Shown: one piece after another, positions 9,322-17,923 of the stretch
Numbering within the stretch: the stretch's first letter is position 1
How the letters are laid out: each line of letters starts with the position of its first letter
From: Lentisalinibacter salinarum
GTDB taxonomy: Bacteria > Pseudomonadota > Gammaproteobacteria > Steroidobacterales > Woeseiaceae
Length of the DNA stretch: 64,000 nucleotides
Direction of reading: 5' to 3'
NCBI RefSeq assembly: GCF_040706555.1
Contig: NZ_JAPDRH010000002.1
Location: forward strand, 434,001-498,000
Program-made: the position numbers and the translations under genes
The notes under the pieces: generated by a model
What the model was told of the DNA's origin: nothing
Database searches by the model: none
What the model saw: the letters and a program-made list of their open reading frames with translations, nothing else

Positions 9322-10856
9322 GCCGACCTCCCGGCCAGCGCCGCGTGGGCCTCGGCCGCGTCGCTCAGCGGGCGGGGGCCGGAGGCGGTGATCTGGAAAC
9401 GTTCGTGACCGCGCCCCGCGATCAGGACGCAGTCCGCGGGCGCCGCCTCGCGCACCGCCATGGCGATGGCATCCCGGCGATCGGCGACGACGCGGAACCT
9501 GCCCTCTGTCGCACCACCCGACGGCGCCCCGCCCATGATTTGCGCGATGATCGCATCGGGGTCTTCGCCGCGCGGGTTGTCGCTGGTTACGACCACCCGC
9601 TCGGCAGCCGCGGCCGCGCGGGCCATCAGCGGGCGCTTGCCCGGATCCCGCTCGCCGCCGCAGCCGAACACGCACCAAAGCTCGCCGTCGCAGTGCGGCC
9701 GCAGCGCCGCGATGGCCGCGGCGAGGGCGTCCGGGGTATGCGCATAGTCGACGACCACCAGCAGACGACCCTCGCCCACCACCTGCAGCCGGCCCGGCGG
9801 CGGTTCGACCGCACGGAGCGCCGCCGTAGCCTGGTCCAGCGGGATACCGGTCTCCAGCAGGAGTCCGAGCACGACGGCCAGGTTCTCCACGTTGAAATCG
9901 CCGCGCAGACGCGACCGCACGCTCCCGTCGCCGAAGGGCGAGGTGAACGAGAAGGCGATACCGTCGGCGCCGAGCCGGACGTCGCCGAGGGCGAGGCGGC
10001 GCCGCGCAGCCGTCGCGCCACTGCGGGTCACGGCGAGCGCGGAGTCCGCATGGCGGCGGCAGAGTTCGGCGCCGAAGGCGTCGTCGGCGTTGATCACCCG
10101 GCGCTCGAGGCCCGGCACTTCCAGCAGCTTCGCCTTGGCCTCGCCGTAGGACGCCATGCTGCCGTGGTAGTCCAGGTGGTCGCGGCTCAGGTTGGTGAAG
10201 GCGGCCGCGGCGATGCGGACGCCGTCGATGCGGCCCTGGTCCAGCGCGTGGGAGGAGACCTCGATGCTCACATGGCCTGCGCCTGCCTCCGCGAAGCCGG
10301 CGAGACGGCGATGCACCTCGATCACGTCCGGCGTGGTCAGCGCCGCCGTCTCCAGGGCGTCGGGCATGCCGGCGCCGAGCGTGCCCAGGTAGGCACACGG
10401 GCGCTCCAGCCGGTTCAGGGCATCGGCGAGCAGCCAGGTCACGGTGGTCTTGCCGTTGGTGCCCGTCACGCCGGAGACGGCGATCCGCGCCGAGGGCGCG
10501 CCGAACCAGCGGTCGGCGATCGCACCCAGATGGCGGCGCAGGCCCGGCACCGGGACGGCGGGGACGGCCAGCCCCTCCGGCGCCGCGACACCGGGCGCAG
10601 GCTCGTAGATCACCGCGACGGCGCCGGCCGCGAGCGCCTGCGGCAGGTAGTCGAAGCCGTGACCCGCCGTTCCCTGCAGCGCGAAGAACACGCCGCCCGG
10701 CACCACGCGGCGGCTGTCCAGCGTGATATCCGAGATGTTCACCGCAGTCGCCGCGGTCACCGCCGGCGCCGGCGCGATGCCGGCCAGCAGCGCCTGCAGC
10801 GTCGTCGGCCTGGTCGACGTCTCCGGCGGACTCATGACCCCTGCCACCGCACTCAT
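9318..10856 (-). CDS. murE: UDP-MurNAc-tripeptide synthetase (meso-DAP adding)
   Basis: Adds the third amino acid to UDP-MurNAc-L-Ala-D-Glu. The 512-residue protein carries DSRRVVPG, the ATP loop GVTGTNGKTTVTWL, TTPDVIEVHR, DHLDYHG, VVDYAHTPDAL and, at residues 426-429, the DNPR motif followed by GED, which in characterised enzymes selects meso-diaminopimelate rather than lysine. The wall is therefore inferred to be DAP-type, as expected for a Gram-negative. The first ATG (10856) is chosen because it overlaps the ftsI stop; a second in-frame ATG lies seven codons in. Confidence 0.96.
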   Translation of the reverse strand: MSAVAGVMSPPETSTRPTTLQALLAGIAPAPAVTAATAVNISDITLDSRRVVPGGVFFALQGTAGHGFDYLPQALAAGAVAVIYEPAPGVAAPEGLAVPAVPVPGLRRHLGAIADRWFGAPSARIAVSGVTGTNGKTTVTWLLADALNRLERPCAYLGTLGAGMPDALETAALTTPDVIEVHRRLAGFAEAGAGHVSIEVSSHALDQGRIDGVRIAAAAFTNLSRDHLDYHGSMASYGEAKAKLLEVPGLERRVINADDAFGAELCRRHADSALAVTRSGATAARRRLALGDVRLGADGIAFSFTSPFGDGSVRSRLRGDFNVENLAVVLGLLLETGIPLDQATAALRAVEPPPGRLQVVGEGRLLVVVDYAHTPDALAAAIAALRPHCDGELWCVFGCGGERDPGKRPLMARAAAAAERVVVTSDNPRGEDPDAIIAQIMGGAPSGGATEGRFRVVADRRDAIAMAVREAAPADCVLIAGRGHERFQITASGPRPLSDAAEAHAALAGRSA

Positions 10857-12589
10857 CGTCCCGCCGCCTGCATCGCCTGCACGACCTCGCCGGGCTCGCG
10901 CACCGGCAGGTCGTCCGGCGGCACGGCCAGCAGGCGCAGCGCTTCCGAGGTCACCCGGGCGAACACCGGCGCGGACACCTGGCCGCCGTAGTAGGCGTCG
11001 CCCGTCGGTTCGTCGATCACAACCACCACGGCGAGCCGCGGGTCGCTGGCCGGCGCGAGGCCGGCGAAGATGGCGAGATAGCGGTCCTCGGAATAGCCTC
11101 CCGCCGCGAACTTCCGCGCCGTGCCGGTCTTGCCGGCGATGCGGTATCCCGGCACGTCCGCCCGCGTGCCCGTGCCTCCGGGCAGCACCACCTGTTCCAT
11201 CATCCCCAGCACCTGCCGTGCGGTGGACTTCGCGATGACCCGGTTCGCCGGGGGCGGCTCGTCCAGCTTCAGCAGCGACACCGGGCGCATCAGGCCGCCG
11301 CTGCCGATCACGGCGTAGGCCCGCGCGAGCTGCAGCGGCGTCACCGACAGGCCGTAGCCGTAGGCCAGCGTCGCCTGACTGATCGGCCGCCAGTGGTTGT
11401 AGTGGCTCAGCAGTCCCGCCGACTCGCCGGGAAAGCCGCAGGAAGTGAGGCTGCCGATGCCGAATCCCGACAGGGCCTGCCAGAGCTGCTCCGGCTCCAG
11501 CGACATCGCGATCTTCGTGATGCCCACGTTGCTGGAACGCGCCAGTACCGTCGTGAGGTCGATCGGGCCCAGATTCTCGGTATCCTCGATGCGCTTCGCG
11601 CCCACCTCGACCCAGCCGGGTCCGGTATCGACAACGCTGCCCGGACGGAAGCGGCCGCTCTCGAGCGCCGCGGCCATGACCAGTGGCTTCACGCTGGAAC
11701 CGGGCTCCAGGATGTCGGTGACCGCGCGGTTGCGGTAGCGCTCCACGGTCAGCTGGGAGCGGTCGTTCGGGTTGTAGGCGGGCTGGTTCACCATGGCCAG
11801 CACCTCGCCGGTGTCCACGTCCAGCACCACGATCGAGCCGGCGGCGGCGCCGTGGCGGCGGACGGCGGCCTTTAGCTCGCGGTAAGCCAGATACTGGATG
11901 GTGAGGTCGATGCTGGCGGCGAGCGTGCGCCCGTGCCGGGGCGGGCTTATGCTCTCGACGTCCTCAATGGAGCGCCCCCGGTTGTCCTTCAGCACGCGCT
12001 TGGCGCCGGGCTCGCCGGCCAGCCAGTGATCGAACGCGAACTCGAGTCCCTCCTGACCGGAATCGTCGATGTCGGTAAAGCCGAGCAGATGGCCGGTGAC
12101 CTCGCCGGCGGGATAGAAGCGCCGGTATTCCCGCAGCACGTTCACGCCGGGCAGATCCTCCGCCTGCACCCGATCCGCCCGGTCCGGAGACAGGTGGCGG
12201 CGCAGGTAGACGAACTCCCGGTCCATGTTGCGGGTGAGCCGGCGCATGAGCTGCTCGGGGTCCAGGTCGAGCAGGCTGGCCAGCTTCGGCACGTCGTCGG
12301 CGGCGGGGGCCAGCTGGCCCGGGTTCGCCCAGATGCTGTCCACCGGCGTGGACACCGCCAGCGGCTCGCCGTTGCGGTCGGTGATGGTGCCGCGATGGGC
12401 GGAGATCTTTGCCGTGCGCAGGTGCCGCGCATCGGCCTCCCGCGCCAGGAAGTCGTTGCTCAGCACCTGCAGGTCGACGGCGCGCGCCACCAGCGCCGCG
12501 GCCGTCAGGGCGAAGAAGCCGAGCACCAGTGCACTGCGGTTGCGGAACCGCCGCACCGCCTGCTCTTTCTTGCGCGCTCCCTTCTTCAT
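10853..12589 (-). CDS. ftsI: Division transpeptidase FtsI (PBP3)
   Basis: Class B penicillin-binding protein that cross-links septal peptidoglycan with FtsW. The 578-residue protein has a basic cytoplasmic N-terminus, a single membrane anchor at about residues 20-40, the HRGTITDRNGEPLA start of the pedestal domain, and the three active-site motifs: serine motif SSVK at residues 298-301, SSN at 352-354, KTG at 486-488. All catalytic residues are intact and length matches E. coli PBP3. It overlaps ftsL by ATGA. Confidence 0.97.
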   Translation of the reverse strand: MKKGARKKEQAVRRFRNRSALVLGFFALTAAALVARAVDLQVLSNDFLAREADARHLRTAKISAHRGTITDRNGEPLAVSTPVDSIWANPGQLAPAADDVPKLASLLDLDPEQLMRRLTRNMDREFVYLRRHLSPDRADRVQAEDLPGVNVLREYRRFYPAGEVTGHLLGFTDIDDSGQEGLEFAFDHWLAGEPGAKRVLKDNRGRSIEDVESISPPRHGRTLAASIDLTIQYLAYRELKAAVRRHGAAAGSIVVLDVDTGEVLAMVNQPAYNPNDRSQLTVERYRNRAVTDILEPGSSVKPLVMAAALESGRFRPGSVVDTGPGWVEVGAKRIEDTENLGPIDLTTVLARSSNVGITKIAMSLEPEQLWQALSGFGIGSLTSCGFPGESAGLLSHYNHWRPISQATLAYGYGLSVTPLQLARAYAVIGSGGLMRPVSLLKLDEPPPANRVIAKSTARQVLGMMEQVVLPGGTGTRADVPGYRIAGKTGTARKFAAGGYSEDRYLAIFAGLAPASDPRLAVVVVIDEPTGDAYYGGQVSAPVFARVTSEALRLLAVPPDDLPVREPGEVVQAMQAAGR

Positions 12590-12888
12590 TCCGGTTTCAC
12601 GATGTAGATGTCACTGGTCTGCGGCCGCTCGAGCTCCAGATCGCGGCGCGCGATGCGCTCCACCCGGGCGTGGGTGGCATAGGCGCTCTGCTCGATCTGC
12701 AGCCTGCCCCATTCGATGTTCAGCGCGTCCCGCTCGCCGCTGAGCTCCTGCAACTGCACGAACAGCTCTCGCGACTCCTGGCGGGTGTGAATAATCGCCA
12801 TCGCCGAGGCCACGCACGCGAGGGCGAGCACAAGCGTTAGACTGAGGGGCACCGTGGCCGGCAGCGCCTTCATCGGCTGCCGGCTCAT
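12586..12888 (-). CDS. ftsL: Cell division protein FtsL
   Basis: Small bitopic divisome protein that forms the FtsQLB complex and activates FtsWI. The 100-residue product has a short N-terminus, one hydrophobic segment at about residues 12-33 and a periplasmic helix with heptad-like leucines (about 37-75) suited to coiled-coil pairing with FtsB. Sequence conservation in this family is low, so the assignment rests on size, topology and its position between rsmH and ftsI, with 4-base overlaps at both ends. Confidence 0.93.
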   Translation of the reverse strand: MSRQPMKALPATVPLSLTLVLALACVASAMAIIHTRQESRELFVQLQELSGERDALNIEWGRLQIEQSAYATHARVERIARRDLELERPQTSDIYIVKPE

Positions 12889-13814
12889 GCCACCTTCTCC
12901 GCCACGCGCAGCCGCGCGCTGCGGGCGCGGGGGTTCGCATCCGCTTCCTCCGCCACCGGCGTCAGCGGCTTGCCCACCAGGCGGAGCCAGGCCCGCGCCG
13001 CGGGCGGCACCTCCGGCAGGCCCCGGTAGCGGGCGTCGTCCAGCGAGGCCTCGCGCATGAAGCGCTTCACGATGCGGTCCTCCAGCGAGTGGAAGCTGAT
13101 CACGGCGAGCCGCCCGCCGGGTGCCAGGACCTCGCGCACCTGCGACAGCGCCTCGGTGATCGACTCGAGCTCCCGGTTGAGATAGATGCGGATCGCCTGG
13201 AAGGTCTTGGTAGCGGGATGCCGCTCGCCGGGCTTGCGCCTTCCGAGCACCGACTCGACGATCCCGGCGAGCTGGCCCGTGGTGGCGAGCGGGGCCTCCT
13301 CCCGCGCACGGAGCACGGCCCGGGCGATGCGCGTCGCCTGCCGTTCCTCGCCGTAGGTTTTCAACACCTCTCGCAACTCGCGCTCCGATACCTGGTTCAG
13401 CCAGTCGCCTGCACTCGGGCCTTCCTGCCTGTCCATCCGCATGTCCAGCGGACCGTCCTGTCTGAAGCTGAAGCCGCGCTCCGCGTCGTCCAGCTGTGGC
13501 GAGGAAACCCCCAGATCGAAGAGAATCCCGTCGGTCGTGCCACCGAAGCCGTGCCTGACCGCGATAGTCCCGAGATCCGAGAAATTCCCCCGTTCGATAC
13601 GAAACCGCTTGTCTTCCGAAAACCGTTCCCGTCCGGCGGCGATGGCCTCTTCGTCCCGGTCTATCGCCAGCAGCCTCCCGACGGGACCCAGTTTTTCCAG
13701 AATTGCCGCGCTGTGACCGCCCCGGCCGAAGGTCGCATCGATGTAGAGACCGTCGGGCCGTATCGCCAGACCCTCCAGCACCTCGGCCAGAAGGACCGGG
13801 ATATGCTCAGTCAC
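12885..13814 (-). CDS. rsmH: 16S rRNA (cytosine1402-N4)-methyltransferase
   Basis: S-adenosylmethionine-dependent enzyme that N4-methylates C1402 in the ribosomal P site. The 309-residue protein starts at a GTG (13814) giving TEHIPVLLAEVLEGL. It shows YIDATFGRGGHS (SAM motif I), LLAIDRDEEA, FDLGVSSPQLDDAERGFSF, the KTFQAIRIYLNREL helix and AVISFHSLEDRIVKRFM, all diagnostic. It starts 22 bases after mraZ. Its partner for 2'-O-methylation of the same nucleotide, RsmI, is encoded at 15037-15918. Confidence 0.97.
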   Translation of the reverse strand: MTEHIPVLLAEVLEGLAIRPDGLYIDATFGRGGHSAAILEKLGPVGRLLAIDRDEEAIAAGRERFSEDKRFRIERGNFSDLGTIAVRHGFGGTTDGILFDLGVSSPQLDDAERGFSFRQDGPLDMRMDRQEGPSAGDWLNQVSERELREVLKTYGEERQATRIARAVLRAREEAPLATTGQLAGIVESVLGRRKPGERHPATKTFQAIRIYLNRELESITEALSQVREVLAPGGRLAVISFHSLEDRIVKRFMREASLDDARYRGLPEVPPAARAWLRLVGKPLTPVAEEADANPRARSARLRVAEKVA

Positions 13815-13836
13815 TCGGCGCCAACCACCCTTTTTC

Positions 13837-14292
13837 TTATAAGGAGAGCGACTCGAGTTCCGCCGACAGCGGCAGCTCGTCGCCTTCCTCGTCTGCCAAC
13901 CACGAGTCGCGCTTCTCGTTCCAGCGCTCCTCGTCCCATAACTCGAACTTGTTGCCCTGCCCGATCAGCACCGTGTGCTTCTCGAGCCCGGCGAATTCCC
14001 GTAGCTCCTTCGAGAGTAGAATGCGACCATGGCCATCGAGTTCGACCTCTGTCGCATGACCCACCATGAGGCGCATCAGCCGCCGCGCCTTGCGGTCGAG
14101 AGCCGGCAGCCGAACGAGCTTGCGCTCGATCTCTTCCCAGTCGGGCAGCGGATAGATAAGGAGGCAGTAATCCCGGTCTACGGTGACAACGAGGTTCCCG
14201 TCGCAACGCGCCGCGAGCCGCTCGCGGTAGCGCGTCGGTATCGCCAGGCGCCCTTTGGCGTCCAGCGTGACTTTGGTAGGACCTCGAAACAT
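13837..14292 (-). CDS. mraZ: Transcriptional regulator MraZ
   Basis: AbrB-like DNA-binding protein, first gene of the dcw operon and, in E. coli, an autorepressor of it. The 151-residue protein has two tandem swapped-hairpin domains: MFRGPTKVTLDAKGRLAIPT at residues 1-20, and a second around HGRILLSKELREFAGL. The DXXXR signature appears in both (DAKGR, DGHGR). Family length is about 150. I chose the ATG at 14292, which begins the conserved MFRG; an upstream in-frame ATG would place part of the operator inside the gene. Four MraZ-type repeats lie just upstream. Confidence 0.96.
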   Translation of the reverse strand: MFRGPTKVTLDAKGRLAIPTRYRERLAARCDGNLVVTVDRDYCLLIYPLPDWEEIERKLVRLPALDRKARRLMRLMVGHATEVELDGHGRILLSKELREFAGLEKHTVLIGQGNKFELWDEERWNEKRDSWLADEEGDELPLSAELESLSL

Positions 14293-14303
14293 GCGTGGCG
14301 GGA

Positions 14304-14338
14304 CCCCCTGTAATCCCAACTATTCCCACTTTTCACCA
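14304..14338 (-). promoter_or_regulatory. MraZ operator: four 10-bp-spaced TGGGA-like repeats
   Basis: Read on the minus strand, four pentamers occur at exact 10-base steps: TGGTG (14334-14338), TGGGA (14324-14328), TGGGA (14314-14318) and GGGGG (14304-14308). Known MraZ sites are three or four direct TGGG(N) repeats separated by 5 bases. The array sits between the predicted transcription start and the mraZ ATG, as expected for autoregulation of the operon. Confidence 0.85.
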
Positions 14339-14347
14339 CTTTTCGAC

Positions 14348-14376
14348 ACTATAGGGACCGACCCTGAGGGCGTCAA
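14348..14376 (-). promoter_or_regulatory. Predicted sigma70 promoter of the dcw operon
   Basis: On the minus strand TTGACG (14371-14376) is followed after exactly 17 bases by TATAGT (14348-14353); both hexamers match the sigma70 consensus at five of six positions. Transcription would start near 14341, just upstream of the MraZ repeats and about 50 bases before mraZ. It is one of the best promoter matches in the window. Confidence 0.8.
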
Positions 14377-14621
14377 TATCGGCGTGCGGATTATCGCTTG
14401 TGGGACAGGGACTTAGCGGGCGGAGGCCCGATCCGGGTGGGGCTGTGCGACAGCATATAAAGCCGAAAATCAGTAGCTTAAATGTGCCTTCTCAGCGATA
14501 TCTGAACTGCCTGTCGCTGATCGGCGACAGGGGCATTCCGGGGATCGCGGAAGCCGTCCCTTGCGCAAACGAGGGCGGAGGCGGCGTCCGCCACCCCCAC
14601 CACAGGCACTTCGAAGGAGAA
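14377..14621. other. Non-coding stretch between rnpB and the dcw promoter
   Basis: No gene is supported here; together with the mraZ promoter and leader this is the only gap over 300 bases. It holds an 8-bp hairpin (CCTGTCGC 14509-14516 with GCGACAGG 14523-14530, loop of six) without a T-run, and GC-rich inverted segments around 14570-14592 downstream of rnpB that could form a weak terminator or processing structure. The AT-rich patch at 14450-14490 is not matched to a known element. Confidence 0.5.
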
Positions 14622-14981
14622 GGAGCCGGCCGGTAAGCCGGGTTCTGTCGAGGGCAATCATTCATCTGGGACAGCCGTCACCGGCTGCCTCTAGCGACCT
14701 ACCCGGGAGTCCGTTCGGGACCGACGGTGCGGCTCGCGCCGCGCACTCCCCTATTTGGTCTTGCTCCGGACGGGGTTTACCTTGCCGCGGCGTGTTACCA
14801 CCCGCGCGGTGCGCTCTTACCGCACCATTTCACCCTTACCAGCGCCTCGCGGCGCTTCGGCGGTATGCTTTCTGTTGCACTTTCCGTGGGCTCGCGCCCC
14901 CCAGGCGTTACCTGGCGTCCTGTCCGAGGGAGCCCGGACTTTCCTCCCCGCGCAAGGCGGGGCGATTGCCTGGCCGGCTCC
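14622..14981 (-). ncRNA. rnpB: RNase P RNA (bacterial type A)
   Basis: Catalytic RNA that removes the 5' leader from pre-tRNAs. On the minus strand the conserved core is clear: GAGGAAAGTCCGGGCTCC near the 5' end, then CAGGTAACGCCTGG, GGTAAGGGTGAAA, GCGGTAAGAGCGCACCG, GACCAAATAGGGG, the universal CAGATGAATGA and GACAGAACCCGGCTTA. The ends are set by a perfect 10-bp P1 helix, GGAGCCGGCC (14972-14981) with GGCCGGCTCC (14622-14631). Length about 360 nt fits type A. The short ORFs within it are spurious. Confidence 0.97.
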
Positions 14982-14988
14982 GTGATCC

Positions 14989-15017
14989 AAATTAGGGCAA
15001 GCCGGTACGGGAATCAA
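14989..15017 (-). promoter_or_regulatory. Predicted rnpB promoter
   Basis: On the minus strand TTGATT (15012-15017) and TAATTT (14989-14994) are separated by exactly 17 bases. The start expected 7-8 bases downstream of the -10 falls at the first G of the RNase P P1 helix (14981), supporting both calls. The promoter lies in the 55-base gap between the rsmI stop and rnpB. Confidence 0.78.
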
Positions 15018-15036
15018 GCATCCCGGAGGCCGGATC

Positions 15037-15918
15037 TCAGTCGTCGCCTTTCAGGGCCAGGGCGCGGCGGTACAGGCGGTTGCGGGGTGCGCCGGTCAGC
15101 CGCGCAGCCAGCTTCGCGGCCGTCTTCACCGGCAGTTCCTCCAGCAGTAGACCGAGCACCCGGTCGGCCTCGGTGGCGTCCTCGTCCGGCCCGGCCGACG
15201 GCGCACCGCCCACGCATACGACGAACTCCCCTCTGGCCGTGATGGCGCCGTCCCGCCACGCCGCGGCCATGTCGTCGGCAGTGCCACGGTGGAAGGTCTC
15301 GTGGGCCTTGGTGAGTTCCCGCCCGATCACGACGGGCCGCTCCGGCTCGAGCACGGCGGCCAGGTCCTCCAGCAACTCGCCGCAGCGATGCACCGATTCG
15401 TAAAGGACCAGCGTGCGCGGGTCAGTGCGCACCGCCTCCAGCCATCTCCGGCGGGCCTCCCGCCGCGCCGGCGGGAAGCCGAGGAAGATGAAAGTGTCCG
15501 TCGGCAGTCCGGCAGCGCTGAGCGCGGCGACGGCGGCACAGGGACCCGGGACGGGCGAGACCGTCAGGCCCGCGCCCGCCGCCGCGCGCACCAGACGGAA
15601 ACCGGGGTCGCTCACCAGCGGCGTGCCCGCATCGCTCACCAGCGCCATTGACTCACCGGCGCCGAGACGCTCGACGAGACCCGGTATCGCCTGCTCCTCG
15701 TTGTGCTCGTGCAGCGCAAAAAGCGGCTTTCTGATGCCGAAATGCGTTAGCAATCGCCGGGTGTGCCGGGTATCCTCCGCTGCGATCAGGTCGACCGCCC
15801 CGAGCGTATACCGCGCCCGCACGGACAGATCGTCCAGATTGCCGATGGGCGTGGCGACGACGTACAGTACTCCGGCGGTATCCGGCGCCGGTATGCTCTC
15901 TCCAGCGGCTCTGGCCAT
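15037..15918 (-). CDS. rsmI: 16S rRNA (cytidine1402-2'-O)-methyltransferase
   Basis: Tetrapyrrole-methylase-fold enzyme that 2'-O-methylates C1402, complementing RsmH. From the ATG at 15918 the product has 293 residues. It shows LYVVATPIGNLDDLSVRA, AAEDTRHTRRLL, LVSDAGTPLVSDPGFRLV, VPGPCAAVAALSAAGLPTD, FLGFPPARR and LYESVHR, all diagnostic. Alternative in-frame ATGs at 15933 and 15948 would overlap or almost overlap the divergent lpoA start. Neither has a good ribosome site, so the start is the least certain part. Confidence 0.94.
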   Translation of the reverse strand: MARAAGESIPAPDTAGVLYVVATPIGNLDDLSVRARYTLGAVDLIAAEDTRHTRRLLTHFGIRKPLFALHEHNEEQAIPGLVERLGAGESMALVSDAGTPLVSDPGFRLVRAAAGAGLTVSPVPGPCAAVAALSAAGLPTDTFIFLGFPPARREARRRWLEAVRTDPRTLVLYESVHRCGELLEDLAAVLEPERPVVIGRELTKAHETFHRGTADDMAAAWRDGAITARGEFVVCVGGAPSAGPDEDATEADRVLGLLLEELPVKTAAKLAARLTGAPRNRLYRRALALKGDD

Positions 15919-15931
15919 CTCGGGGTCTTTC

Positions 15932-17923
15932 ATGAGGAATCGTCGCATCGTGCATGGCAAATACACACGAGGGCAAGCCGCTCTGCGCATCTTCGCGCTC
16001 CTGCTCGCGGCACTCTTCGCCGCCGGCTGCCAGACCACGCCGGGCGGCACCGGCTATCCCCAGGCCGAGGCGCGAGCCGACTCGCTGGCAGCGGCAGGCC
16101 GCCACCAGGACGCGGCCCGCATCTACATCGCGCTGGCCGGCGACGCCGCGGGCGACGAGCGCACGCGCCTGACCCTGATGGCGGTGGAGGAATGGCTGCG
16201 CGCCGGCGATGTGGCCCGGGCGCGGACCGCCTTCGGGAGCACGCAGAAGCCGGCGGATGCCGATCTTGCAACCGACTGGGCACTGACCGCCGCACGCCTC
16301 GACCTCGCGGCCGGCGACGCGGCCGCCGCGCTGGAGCGTCTGCAGGCTCTGGACGACCCGAGCCTGAGGGTGGAACAGCGCCTGCGCCGGGATGCGCTGC
16401 GGGGCGCGGCGCTGTTCGACACGGGCAGAACCCGCGAGGCCCTGGAACTGCTGGTCCGGCGGGAGCTGTGGCTGGACGACGCCCGCGCCGTGCGCACGAA
16501 CCACGAGATCATCTGGGCGGGCCTGATCGGCACGCCGCCGGCGCAACTGGAGGCGGCACTGGCTGAGGCCTCCGACCCGACCATACGGGGCTGGCTCGAA
16601 CTCGGACTGACCGGGACCGCCGCAGCGGCTGATACCCTGGCCTTCCGGCGCGGTGTCATGGACTGGCGCCGGTCGTATCCGCGCCACCCGGCCCTGGCCG
16701 ACCTGGTGCCCTCCCTGCTGAACGTCGACATCACGGCCGGCGCCTATCCCCGCCAGATCGCGGTGCTGCTGCCCCTGTCCGGCCGCAGCGGCCGGGCCGG
16801 GACGGCCATCCGCGACGGCATCCTCGGCGCCTGGTTCAACGACTTCCGCGAGGGCATGAAGCCGCTTATCCGGTTCTACGACGTTGCCGCCGAAGGCAAC
16901 GTCTACGCATACCGGCAGGCGGTGGAGGACGGCGCCGAATTCGTCATCGGCCCGCTGCTGAAGCCCTCGGTGATGGACATCGCCACGGGAGTGGAGATTT
17001 CGGTACCGACACTGGCGCTGAACACGCTGCCGGATGAGGTCCAGCCCCCCGCCGGCCTGTACCAGTACGCCCTGGCGCCGGAGGACGAGGCGGCCCAGGT
17101 CGGCCTTCGGGCCGTCATCGACGAACATCCTCGTGGCGTGGCACTCGTCCCCGCATCCGACTGGGGCGAGCGGGTGCTGGGCGCCTTCGCCGCTTCGCTG
17201 AACCAGTCCGGCGGCAGGCTGCTGGACTACCGCCGCTACCAGCCCGGCGCCGCCGATTTCTCCGACACCATCGAGGATCTCCTGCTGCTCGACGAGAGCA
17301 TCCAGCGTTACCGCCGGCTGCGCGGCGTCGTGGGCGGATCGCTGCAGTTCGAGCCCCGGCGACGCGGCGACATCGACTTCATCTTCCTCGCCGCCGACGG
17401 TACGACCGCCCGCCTGATGCGCCCGCAGCTGCGCTTCCATTACGCCGGCGGCCTGCCCGTCTACGCCACCTCGACCATCAACGAGCGCGACGGCCGCAGC
17501 AACGCCGACCTGAACGGCGTGCTGTTCCCGGAGGTCCCGTGGATCGTCTCGCAGCGCGCGGAGATCGAACGCCTGCGTGCCACCTACGCCGAGCTTTGGT
17601 CGGGGTCCGCCCCGCTGTCCCGGCTGCACGCCATGGGCTACGACGCCTACCGGCTGGTCGGCGCGCTGCAGGATGGCGCCGGCGGCGGCCTGGAAGAACC
17701 GCTGCAGGGGATGACCGGGGAACTCAGCATGGACCTGCGCGGCGTGATCCACCGCCGCCTGCCCTTCGCCACATTCGAGCAGGGAGAGATCGTCGCGGTG
17801 GCCGAACCGGTACCGGAGCTCGAAGACGAGGCCGAGCTGGAGCCGGGCATCGACTTCCTGCTCCTTGACTCGCCCAGGGAGCCGCCGCCGGGATCGTGGG
17901 ACGCACCGGACGACAGCGACTAG
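15932..17923 (+). CDS. lpoA: Outer-membrane lipoprotein activator of PBP1A (LpoA)
   Basis: Outer-membrane lipoprotein that reaches through peptidoglycan to stimulate PBP1A. From the ATG at 15932 it has 663 residues: basic n-region, hydrophobic core and lipobox LFAAGC with Cys33 as the lipidated residue. An N-terminal alpha-helical TPR-like region (about 40-265) precedes a periplasmic-binding-protein-like domain opening with IAVLLPLSGRSGRAG (about 270-640). A GTG at 15950, preceded by GAGGA, is an alternative start. Gene order rsmI/lpoA/yraN/diaA is that of E. coli. Confidence 0.93.
   Translation: MRNRRIVHGKYTRGQAALRIFALLLAALFAAGCQTTPGGTGYPQAEARADSLAAAGRHQDAARIYIALAGDAAGDERTRLTLMAVEEWLRAGDVARARTAFGSTQKPADADLATDWALTAARLDLAAGDAAAALERLQALDDPSLRVEQRLRRDALRGAALFDTGRTREALELLVRRELWLDDARAVRTNHEIIWAGLIGTPPAQLEAALAEASDPTIRGWLELGLTGTAAAADTLAFRRGVMDWRRSYPRHPALADLVPSLLNVDITAGAYPRQIAVLLPLSGRSGRAGTAIRDGILGAWFNDFREGMKPLIRFYDVAAEGNVYAYRQAVEDGAEFVIGPLLKPSVMDIATGVEISVPTLALNTLPDEVQPPAGLYQYALAPEDEAAQVGLRAVIDEHPRGVALVPASDWGERVLGAFAASLNQSGGRLLDYRRYQPGAADFSDTIEDLLLLDESIQRYRRLRGVVGGSLQFEPRRRGDIDFIFLAADGTTARLMRPQLRFHYAGGLPVYATSTINERDGRSNADLNGVLFPEVPWIVSQRAEIERLRATYAELWSGSAPLSRLHAMGYDAYRLVGALQDGAGGGLEEPLQGMTGELSMDLRGVIHRRLPFATFEQGEIVAVAEPVPELEDEAELEPGIDFLLLDSPREPPPGSWDAPDDSD

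Noticed and set aside
14727..15242. Several short ORFs over rnpB
   Set aside because: They cover the highly conserved RNase P RNA and share no protein family.
15653..17752. 699-residue minus-strand open frame
   Set aside because: It is antisense to lpoA and in part overlaps rsmI in another frame; composition is that of a shadow.
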